Source: Hyphochytrium catenoides (lineage: Eukaryota > Sar > Hyphochytriomycetes > Hyphochytriales > Hyphochytriaceae). From it: a stretch of 10,720 nt of DNA. The notes beneath the pieces are model-generated. The model was given only the letters and a program-made list of their open reading frames with translations, was not told the DNA's origin and searched no databases. The stretch covers positions 1-10,720 of the forward strand of contig FLMG01000914.1 in NCBI GenBank assembly GCA_900088475.1. Reading direction: 5' to 3'. Numbering within the stretch: position 1 is the first letter of the stretch; each line of letters starts with the position of its first letter. Below are positions 1 to 7,468 of the stretch, piece after piece. Position numbers and translations under genes: made by a program.

Positions 1-20
1 AGAGAGAGAGAGAGAGAAAG
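1..20. repeat. (AG)n microsatellite at window edge
   Basis: The window opens inside an AG dinucleotide run that degenerates into purine-rich sequence by about position 25. It belongs to the same repeat class found throughout the window and is cut by the window edge, so its full length is unknown. Confidence 0.9.
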
Positions 21-224
21 AGGAACAAGATGAGGATGTACGAAGGCTATTCCTGTAGTAATAGGTGTCACTGTCTAAACATATAAGGCCCTGTTCGGAT
101 ATAAAGGGGAATAAGAATACTCATAGAGGTAAAACGGTATTGCCTTCCTCCAGGTGCTAGGCTAGAGAGTGAGACGGTCCAGCCTACAGTCCGGCTACCC
201 AGTGAAGAAGAGGTAGAACTAACG
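21..224. other. non-coding stretch, nothing recognised
   Basis: This is mixed-composition DNA between two purine tracts. I see no open frame of useful length, no tRNA-like T-arm sequence and no convincing promoter. A weak intron-like pair exists (GTAAAA near 131 with CTCCAG near 153), but no coding sequence flanks it. Confidence 0.4.
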
Positions 225-430
225 ACAAAAAGAGAGAGAGAGAGAGAAACTCAGAAAGAGAGACAGAGAGACAGAGAGAGAAAGAGAGAGAGAGAGAGAG
301 ACAGAAAGAGAGAGAGAGAAGGAGAAACACAGAGAGAGAGAGAGGGTAAACAGAGAGAGAGAGAGAGAAAGAGAGAGAACGGAGTAGCGAGGGCGAGAGA
401 GGGAGCTAGAGAGAGAGAGAGACCTAGTTG
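225..430. repeat. interrupted (GA)n purine tract, about 200 bp
   Basis: The plus strand is almost pure purine here: runs of GA with occasional GAC, GAAA and GGT interruptions. It is the longest low-complexity block in the window. The complementary strand gives a 105-residue frame made of Leu/Ser runs, which is what CT repeats encode and is not evidence of a gene. Polypurine mirror-like tracts of this type can adopt triplex (H-DNA) structure; that is known of the sequence class and has not been shown for this copy. Confidence 0.9.
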
Positions 431-1209
431 AAGGACTGAGAGAGAAGAACCTTTTGGTCGAGGTAGGAAGACTGAGCGAGGAGGAAAGACTATAGTTCTA
501 CGGCATGATTCCTGTTCCGAAGCGGATATCTCTTGATCCCTGGGGAAGTGCTCTAGATGTGTCTGCACTAGCTTTTCAAATCCTGTCTATTACTATCTTG
601 GTTGCACCTTGGTTGTCTCGGAAGAACAGCAAGGGAGGACGAGAGGGAACAAGGAAGACAGGTCAGACTTCTCTGGGTCTTCGTAGAATGCTTTCTCCTC
701 TTACTTTGCCTTCTTCCTGCAGCTCGAGAGAAGAAGGAGACGGTGAGATTGAGCTAATGTCCATTAAGCTTGGACTGACTTTCTACGTTCTGACTCTCCT
801 TGTCCTCTTTGCGCTGGACTCTGGACTGCTAGCGCCGCCTTATTGAGCTGCGCTTGGTCTAGGTCTAGATCAAGCAGCAAGTTGGTTTCACTTTTTGTTA
901 TTGAACTCTTTGGTTTACTGAGAGAGAGAGTTATCATCGATGACTCTCTCGCTGCAGCTTTACATCGAACCTGCTTGATTGGCACCTCAGCATAGGTAGA
1001 GACTGACCATTCCGTCTGGGATGGACTTAGTTTAGGCGGAGAAGGGAAAGCAAGGAACAAAGTTCTACACATTCTGTCAACAGTTCGCTGACCGTTTTGC
1101 AGATCAGAGCCCAAAAGTTCGATAAACAAGGAGTTTCAGAGGCTCTTCTGCTCTCTAGCAGCCAGCAGGCACATCTTTATCGGCTCCCTCCCAGGAGGCT
1201 TCCGACGCC
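431..1209. other. upstream region of the 448-aa gene, no supported gene
   Basis: About 780 bp without a gene I can support. An open frame at 505-846 (+) encodes 113 residues with two hydrophobic stretches (about residues 18-38 and 88-110). It resembles no family I know, is Ser/Lys/Arg-rich between them, and is overlapped by an equally open antisense frame at 1129-764, so neither is convincing. Just before the next start codon, CTCCCTCCCAG (around 1185-1195) looks like a splice acceptor, so a 5' UTR intron is possible. Promoter and 5' UTR of the following gene probably lie here. Confidence 0.35.
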
Positions 1210-2556
1210 ATGAGGGGCAGAATCACCAGTCGCCCTCGCAAAACCGTCATTATAACAGGCTGCGCAACGGTCCTGCTCCTATCGGCCCTGTCTATTGGGC
1301 TTCTTCTCGATGCACACTATAAAGCTCCCTCAGAAGACCTGCGGCAAGAGCCAGGCCAGAAGAATATTGACAGCACTGATGAGGGCAGCAGCTGGGTACG
1401 ACGGAAGCTTTATATCTTCGGCCCGCTCTTCTACGCCCTGTTTGAGGCCACGAACTGGGCCACTGTGGGGCTAATGGCAGCAATGGTCGCATTTCCCGCG
1501 GTCCATAAGCCACCTCCCGACAACGCGTACCAGCTGGAAGACAATGGCATTGGCTTCGCTTATTATGGCGTGCAGAACGAGGATAATTTGAGCGAAGAGT
1601 GCGGTTGCCCGCTCAAAGTCCTGGCTATCACGGCGGCGCGAGCTGAGTCCGAGCACTTCCTCTACAATGAAAATGACGTGAACGGGCAGTGTGACACCTG
1701 CAAGAATGCGCACATTGGTCGTGGCTCTACGCTCATTTGGAGGACAACGATGCAAGGCTCTCAAGTGACAAAAATTAGAATCATGGCCACTGGTGCCCGC
1801 CCTCTTCGCTTCAACGAGCTGACCATCATGCTGGGAGTTAACCTCTATCCTCTCTACTCAGCATGGGGAGGAACCTCTTTGACGCTCTCGGCTGGACTGG
1901 TCAGCTTCTGCAAGAACTATGTTTGGCCTGCGCCACCGCCAGGGAAGCCTTACCCGAACACTGTTGTCCCGAAGTTCACACAGGCAAAAGCTTTGCGACA
2001 TCGTCGCCGGCCCACATCTGAAGAGGGAGCTAATGGCACTGTTGAGGACGACATCAAGACGACTGTCTCTTTCGTGGACGCCTTTAAATATCGACCACCG
2101 CCTAAGGCTCTTCGTCATAAGCCAAAGCCTACCGATTCACAAGCTGCCGCCCGCCGCTTGCAGGATATGGCACCGGGTGTCACCCCGGGCCAGACATTTG
2201 CAGAGGCGACTCTCAGTCAGGTAAACGGCACGGAGATAAAGCACCGTCTTGACCCTGAAGTCATTGCAAAGGAGACGTCGACGGACAATGTGCTCGTGAT
2301 GGACACTGTGGACGGATGGAGTGAGTTTGAGATCGTCAACGTGATCCAGTATATCACGCACTATGCGCTGCTCCAGGAGTGGCGGATATCGCAGGGAGAG
2401 AACGCGAAGACGCTGCCAAAGGACTCTTTGGTCCGGCTCTGCCAGTCCATTAAGCCCGTAAAATGGAGAGAGAACCTTCTAGTTAGCAATGGAGAGGAGG
2501 AGAGATCTTGCTTTCATAATCAGAAGAAGGACGGCAAAAAATGCAGGTCAGGCTGA
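1210..2556 (+). CDS. hypothetical membrane-anchored protein, single exon, 448 aa
   Basis: I do not recognise this protein. It is an uninterrupted 448-codon frame, unlike the intron-rich genes beside it. The ATG has a favourable context (GCCATGA after GAC). A basic N-terminus (residues 1-11) precedes a strong hydrophobic segment at about 12-33, fitting a signal anchor. A second lies at about 68-97 and a weaker one at about 203-233. Cysteine pairs occur as CGC (131-133) and CDTC (161-164). Three Asn-X-Ser/Thr sequons (126, 275, 339) would suit lumenal exposure if the protein enters the secretory route. A Pro/Arg/Lys-rich middle (about 239-310) carries the pentapeptide KALRH twice (260-264 and 299-303), each followed by a basic, Pro-containing stretch. 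The C-terminus is hydrophilic and lysine-rich. A hidden intron cannot be excluded: GTGAGT at 2321 to CTCCAG at 2376 looks spliceable, but removing it breaks the frame. Length and composition argue that it is real; function is unknown. Confidence 0.65.
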   Translation: MRGRITSRPRKTVIITGCATVLLLSALSIGLLLDAHYKAPSEDLRQEPGQKNIDSTDEGSSWVRRKLYIFGPLFYALFEATNWATVGLMAAMVAFPAVHKPPPDNAYQLEDNGIGFAYYGVQNEDNLSEECGCPLKVLAITAARAESEHFLYNENDVNGQCDTCKNAHIGRGSTLIWRTTMQGSQVTKIRIMATGARPLRFNELTIMLGVNLYPLYSAWGGTSLTLSAGLVSFCKNYVWPAPPPGKPYPNTVVPKFTQAKALRHRRRPTSEEGANGTVEDDIKTTVSFVDAFKYRPPPKALRHKPKPTDSQAAARRLQDMAPGVTPGQTFAEATLSQVNGTEIKHRLDPEVIAKETSTDNVLVMDTVDGWSEFEIVNVIQYITHYALLQEWRISQGENAKTLPKDSLVRLCQSIKPVKWRENLLVSNGEEERSCFHNQKKDGKKCRSG

Positions 2557-2614
2557 GCTACTGAAGGGCCAGACTCAGACGCTGTTGCTCCATTCTTATC
2601 CTATCTAATCCTTG

Positions 2615-2620
2615 AATAAA
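2615..2620 (+). promoter_or_regulatory. AATAAA polyadenylation signal
   Basis: A canonical AATAAA lies about 60 nt after the stop codon of the 448-aa frame, a normal position for a eukaryotic poly(A) signal, with T/C-rich sequence after it. This supports the frame being transcribed and ending here. It was identified by motif and distance only. Confidence 0.5.
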
Positions 2621-3377
2621 CGTGCGAACTTCCTCTGTCTCTGTCGCCCCGTACGCCCTTCTTCTTCTCCAGCGACGTTGCGCTCTTCCACTAGTTGCTA
2701 GATAATAATCAAGAGAGTGAGCGCCTCCCCAAGCGCGCATCGGGATGAGGAGTTCAAGAACATGAGAGGAGTCAGAGATAGTTGTTGAGGCTGTGAGTCA
2801 AGCATCACACGCTCACACGATGGCTTGCCCAGGGGCCAGCAAGTCATAGAGCCCTACAACCTGATAATGAAGCGCCGCTATGCAACTGCAGCCCCGAGGT
2901 TGGCTCCTTACGAGGCTCTTATAACCTGCTTAGAACCTGCCATGCACGCATGCACGAGACTGGATGATGTGAGGTCTCGTCTTCCTACAACTGTAACCAC
3001 GATGCAGCAGTCTAGGACAGCACTTGCGAGCGAGCAAAACTGATGCTGAGGCCCAGTGACAATAGCGGTTAAAGGTATTATAGCCGGCAGCGGCCAGCAT
3101 TGGGTCCGATCGCGTCCAAATCTTCAATAAGAATGTGCAGCAGAGTCTGCAGGCAGACCGCAGACCAAGCTCTAGAAATATGCGATATGCGATCAATCTT
3201 TGCCGAGCAATGAGGCGATGACGCCTCCTACTCGGGGAGAAGGCACATTCCTGTTGAGGGAGATTGCTGTTGTGAGTAGCCAACGGGGCATGTGATAGAG
3301 TGTGGCTGTCGTTGCTTGCTAATAGCTTGGCGCTACTGGAGAGGAAGGGGAGAGAGTGGCGCCTCTATCCAGACGGG
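2621..3377. other. intergenic stretch with unassigned coding-like fragments
   Basis: About 760 bp between two plus-strand genes. Short open frames exist on both strands: 2825-3043 (+), 72 residues; 3283-2930 (-), 117 residues; and 2740-2558 (-), 60 residues with a charged, helix-like C-terminal end. None resembles a family I know and none is clearly joined to another by good splice sites. Small local duplications are present: CATGCACG twice at 2941-2956, TATGCGA twice at 3179-3192, and a near-perfect inverted repeat GTCTGC-AG-GCAGAC at 3145-3158. The promoter of the adenylyltransferase gene should lie in the last few hundred bases. Confidence 0.4.
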
Positions 3378-4743
3378 ATGAGCTCTCCGGCAATGAGCGC
3401 GCGAGGTTATCTGCTCCTTTATGTGCCCAAATCCACAGCGTGAGTTATAGATCCTCTCTTCTTTGCCTAGTACGGCTCACTTGCTATACTAAGGGGACGT
3501 TGGCGATTAGCGAGAGGCTAAGATGTGTCCTTTAACTCAGAGACGCCGTTATTGCGGACGACCTGCTGCGGCAAGCCATTCGGCAGACGGCTGAGCTGCT
3601 TTATATCGCGATTGCAGGCAGACATGCTGACGAAGACGGCGACGTTGTTCGCTACATTGCAGAGCTCTACCCGCAGGCCTGGAACGATGCCTTAGAATTT
3701 GGGAATCCTGCTTTAGAGACCAGGTGAGGCCGCATGAGACCTACCAGCCCTGGGCCTCTCAGAGACTGAGAGACGATGTTCTTGCGTTAGGATTTACCCT
3801 GCTAAGGGCTCACCCGCCAGTGCTGAGGATCTACAGGGTCCGTCCGATGCTGATGCTATATACTGCACTGCCTCCAACGGGCTCTTGGATGTCTCTGACG
3901 ATAGAGTAAGCAAGCGCATTGCGCTCAGGAGCGCTTTGCCAGCACCGCTGCCAGGCAACTGCTACTTTTTCGAGGACGGAGGCCTTCGGCCCAAGCAGTA
4001 TGACGAGGTACGTGCTTCTTATATCCTTAACCCTTTATCTTTATGTCTCTCAGGGTCATGCTAATGTGCAAGGGCTTTGGGCTCCTTCTAGCTGTCTCCC
4101 GTTTACTCATTCTCTCCTCTGTCTTTCTCTCTATTAGCGCTGACGAACATCATTTATCATTGTCCGTGCAGGTGGTGATGGGCGGAACCTTTGATCATCT
4201 TCATAATGGCCACCGGAAGCTGCTGCTGCTGGCGGCGATGGTCTGCCGTGCTGAGCTCCTCGTTGGCATCACATCAACTGTTAGTTCTTCTTCATGCCTC
4301 TTTATCCTTCTGTCCTGCAAATGTGGGCTAAAGCTGCCTTTGCCAGGAGCTCCTCAAGAAGAAAAGAAACCCTGAAAGCCTGCAGGACTATGCCACGAGA
4401 GAAAAAGGGGTTCGAGACTTCGTTGGCTCTCTCTATCCAGAGCTCAAGCTCAACTGTGCGTCTTCTCTCTCTCTCTAACACCTTCAAATACTTCTCTGGA
4501 TAACCTCAGGATTCTTCTGCTGTTCCAGGTGTTGAGATCAACGATCCATACGGCCCAGCGATTATTGGCGCTGGCTACAAAGCAATTGTTTGTTCCTCGG
4601 AGACCATCGCTGGGGCTTTGAAGATAAATGAGATCAGAAGAGAGAGAGGTCTAGGAGAGCTGGATGTGCTCATCACGCGGAGGACGCAGTCGTACATCCT
4701 ATCGTCTACCTTCATACGCAATCTCGGGAGCATTTCCTCGTAG
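3378..4743 (+). CDS. PPAT: pantetheine-phosphate adenylyltransferase, eukaryotic type, six exons, 287 aa
   Basis: Catalyses ATP plus 4'-phosphopantetheine to dephospho-CoA, the fourth step of CoA synthesis, probably in the cytosol. Exons by my model: 3378-3439, 3541-3723, 3821-4007, 4172-4279, 4347-4455, 4529-4743; all five introns (101, 97, 164, 67, 73 nt) are GT-AG and phases match at every junction. The nucleotidyltransferase fold starts at about residue 145 with GGTFDHLHNGH (148-158), the HxGH ATP-binding motif. DPYGP (222-226), the SSET segment (239-242) and the SSTFIR motif (275-280) follow, in the order seen in the PPAT domain of human CoA synthase and yeast Cab4. Residues 1-144 are a less conserved extension opening with GYLLLYVPKST. 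There is no dephospho-CoA kinase domain: translation stops just after SSTFIR, so this is the monofunctional form, close to yeast Cab4 in length. The chosen ATG is the first in frame after a stop at 3273. Confidence 0.93.
4456..4528 (+). other. intron 5 of the PPAT gene, containing a CT run
   Basis: The donor GTGCGT follows the first base of a Cys codon and the acceptor TTCCAG restores it (phase 1). The CT run near 4464-4476 lies wholly inside the intron. An earlier CAG at about 4509 would bring in an in-frame stop, which selects the second acceptor. Joining here reconstructs the conserved VEINDPYGP segment, which is strong support for the junction. Confidence 0.88.
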
Positions 4744-4788
4744 TCTTCTATGCATCAAAGCGCAGTGCGCTGACAGGGAAAGCCCTCT

Positions 4789-5982
4789 TTAATGCTCCTT
4801 TTCACTGCGTTTCTCCTTATGCTGCTTCTTAGCCTGGATGTACTTAGAGAGATACTCTGCCGCTCTGTGTTGATTCGACCAGAGGATCTGCTGAACCCAA
4901 TTCTCTTGGCGCCAGGACTTTAGTGACTCCTTGCGGGCAGACAGTGCCGCCAGGATCCTTTCTTTATGTTGATGGTAGTCAAATGCGCCTTGCAAAAGAT
5001 GCGTTGAGACAGAGCAATGGGATGGACCGCGAATGACCGTCCAATGCGTAAGGACGAGAAAGAACAGCGCAGGAGAAACAGACGGTGAGAGGTGATGACT
5101 GACATCAGACAATTCGCAAAAGTAAGAGATAAGACAATGTGTTAACCATAGCCGCTCTCTTACAGCCTCTTACCTAAGTTTGCATAGCCTCTGTGCTGCA
5201 CCTCCGCCCACAATTCAGAGGAAGAGTATACTGCTACCGCTGCATCAGCAAAGGCTTTAGAGCTATCGGCAACAATGCTGCCTCCAGCGAGAGACAAAGT
5301 GACGTTGTCCCTTCCTATACTCTCACTAACTGGGCTGGACGTCATGCCTTCCATACCCAGTGTCGTGGTCACGACAGGTGTCCCTGACTGCCAACTATCC
5401 GCTATTTTGCCCTTGATGCCCGCGCCAAAGCGCAAGGGAGCGACTGAAACGCGATACTGCGCTATAGTTTGCAGAGCATCTGGAGCAAATCCCTTGACAT
5501 GCAAGCCAGCCTGAACAACGGAGATGGAAGATAGAGCGAAGGGCCAAGATAAGATAGCAGATATAAAGAAAGAAAGACCATTAGCGTGGTCAGGAGTGCA
5601 AAACGAGGTAAAGCTCAGGAGACAGTTGCCAACCAAGCTTACTCCACTCTAGGGTTTATGATGGAGAACAGAGAGAGAGTATCGTGGAAGCGCACCTCTG
5701 GAGCGTGCAGAGACTGGAACTGGCGGTCTGTCATGTTGGCGCCGTAGATATGGCATTCAACGTTCGGTAGCCGTGCTGCTATCTCTGGCCATACTTGTTG
5801 ACAGAAGAGAATGTCAGAAGAACATCTGCAGTCTCTCATCTTTCTCTCCTCTCTCTCTAGTCGGTCCCTTCTACCAGCACTGAGCCTTCCGCTGATTAGT
5901 GCTTTTCCCCAACAGGAACTGTCCTCTCTCTCTCGTATACGTCTTCTTGCACTCTTTCTAGAATTCCTCCTCTTTGGGTTTG

Positions 5983-6019
<37 letters not shown>

Positions 6020-7448
6020 CCTCTGACTGCGGCTATAGTCTCTACGTCTTACTTTCATTACGGAGCCAGAAAAAGGAGTCTAGGTTAGGACGATGGAGGA
6101 AGTTTCCAATGGTGACGATGTGCTTCCTGCCCATGAGATGTTAGACATCAACTAGTCAGCTCAGTTCTGTCTTTAGGCTCACCGCTCCTCCCAAGAGATC
6201 GACTTCAGCAGTCCATTCTCTTCGTAGAAAAACGGAGCAGACAACAGCTGCGTGCGCGGTATCCGAAATCTGAAAAGAGATAAAGAGAGACAGCGAACAT
6301 TAGAGCGTCAGCAGAGGCGTCTTTGGCAGAAAGAGAGAAAGGGTCAGATTATACGATCCGGCCACTTCTCTCTCTCTATCTGTCATCCTACCTTTCCGTA
6401 AGAAGCTCCTCCTCTGCAGGACTGACCACTAGCGTTACGTCGCTTCTGTGAATAGAAGCAAGCTCCCGCTGTACCAGCTCCTGCACCTGATAGATCAAGT
6501 GTCCAATTGTTAGATACGACTGAGGAAGGACACTGGGAAGCACACTGGGAAGCAAATTGGAAGACACAGAGCCATCCGACAATGTAGAGATGGAAACATA
6601 CCGGCTGGAAGCTGCCCGGTTGGCCCTCTGCAGCGAGTAGCGCTGCCACATCACCTACTTCCCCGTTAAGCACTCGAGCCTCCCTGGCTTTTCTAAGGAA
6701 GTTTAAGTCCTGAAGGTCTTAGTAGGGTAAGGGGATAGAAGAAGGAGTCATAGACACGACAGTGTAAGTCAAAAAGAGAGACAGAGAGAGTGTTAGAGCA
6801 CTAATAGAGCAGAAGGTAAGGACGAGTTTTCTCTACCGAGGACGATCAGACACTCTTCGGAATATTGTCGGACTTTCCAGCTGAGCATTTCTTCAGAGAT
6901 ATACCTAAGAGATTGACGATGGGCAGGTAAGCATCCATTTTATCTCCTGACGACTCTATATCACTCAGATGGTTAGATGAGCCCATAGCAGTATCCATAG
7001 AAGAAAGAGAGAGAGGGTAACAGAGAAACAGAGGGAGCAAGAGAGAAGAGAAGAGAAAGAGAGAGTTGGACGAAGAATAGGCATTCGGCCACGACCTGTC
7101 AAAGACCACTATACTGGGCTTTACGGTCGCTAGCAACCGATCGAGTTGGTCAGTATTGGGCGTGACCTGATGGGCAGAGATATCCTGGGCTTCCAAGCGA
7201 TCGAAGAAGCGACGTTGTTCTTCTCTCTCCTGTGCGGTCCTACTCTTTCCCTTGCCGCTGGTAGACGCCACAACGACTTTCCAACCGGACTCCGCCATCA
7301 TCTGCAGCAGCGCTTCACTTCTGTGACCCGCAGCTGACAAGGTTTTCTGAGGCCAAACAGTGCCGATGAAAAGCACAGTCTGTGGAGCGGCTTCTTTGAC
7401 ACTTATGGCCATGCCTGGAGAGGTTCTCTCCTCATTCTTTCCAGGCAT
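4789..7448 (-). CDS. GT-B glycosyltransferase (group 1 / GT4-like), nine exons, 473 aa
   Basis: Predicted retaining sugar-nucleotide glycosyltransferase; donor and acceptor are unknown. Exons in coding order: 7448-7096, 6904-6837, 6717-6602, 6480-6392, 6269-6183, 6126-6053, 5793-5696, 5510-5174, 4988-4789; all eight introns are GT-AG and in phase. The N-terminal Rossmann half begins with VLFIGTVWP (25-33) and SAAGHRS (38-44), followed by VVFDR (114-118), VLDLQDLNFLRKARE (around 139-153) and SDVTLVVS. The C-terminal half has IGNFLHRPN (around 244), IWPEIAARLPNVE, then APLRFGAGIKGK (319-330) and SGTPVVTTTLGMEG (337-350), the donor-binding region, with Glu349 a candidate for a conserved acidic residue. 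No signal peptide or membrane segment is evident; the C-terminus is lysine-rich. Similar proteins are mostly bacterial in my memory, so bacterial ancestry is possible but unproven. The ATG at 7448 has weak context; Met13 (7412) sits in a far better one (GGCATGG). The last exon rests on splice logic more than on family similarity. Confidence 0.9.
5794..6052 (-). other. intron 6 of the glycosyltransferase gene, filled by a (CT)n tract
   Basis: The donor GTAAGA follows NE in the motif IGNFLHRPNLDSFFWLRNE, and the acceptor CAACAAG restores an Ile codon followed by WPEIAARLP, which matches the usual family order. Most of the 259 nt is the dinucleotide tract at 5984-6023 and its degenerate flanks. 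Reading straight through gives an Arg/Glu-repeat protein that is an artefact of the repeat. Confidence 0.85.
5984..6023. repeat. (CT)n tract inside glycosyltransferase intron 6
   Basis: A nearly perfect CT run on the plus strand (GA on the sense strand of the gene) with a single TT interruption near 5994. It is intronic and does not touch the flanking exons. Confidence 0.9.
6530..6553. repeat. perfect 12-bp tandem duplication
   Basis: ACACTGGGAAGC occurs twice head to tail, inside intron 3 of the glycosyltransferase gene. A small, probably recent replication-slippage product; its sense strand carries two copies of a pyrimidine-rich CTTCCCAGTGT, each containing an AG that could act as a decoy acceptor. 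Confidence 0.85.
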
Positions 7449-7468
7449 TTGGACCTTACGAAGTGGAT

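Noticed and set aside
251-568. Minus-strand 105-residue open frame
   Set aside because: It is almost entirely Leu/Ser repeats produced by a CT dinucleotide tract; no codon constraint or domain is visible.
505-846. Plus-strand 113-residue frame with two hydrophobic segments
   Set aside because: The hydrophobic segments are tempting, but nothing else supports it: no family resemblance, and it lies in the probable upstream region of the 448-aa gene.
764-1129. Minus-strand 121-residue open frame
   Set aside because: It resembles no family, overlaps an equally open plus-strand frame, and has no supporting splice or poly(A) signals.
2321-2376. GTGAGT to CTCCAG pair inside the 448-aa frame, read as an intron
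   Set aside because: The length is 56 nt, so removing it shifts the frame and gives an Arg-rich tail with an early stop; the unspliced frame reads on smoothly.
4043-4375. Plus-strand 110-residue frame spanning PPAT exon 4
   Set aside because: It reads through introns 3 and 4; only 4172-4279 is coding, as shown by the HxGH motif and phase-matched splice sites.
5811-6026. Plus-strand Leu/Ser-rich frame
   Set aside because: It is antisense to intron 6 of the glycosyltransferase and consists of the CT tract.
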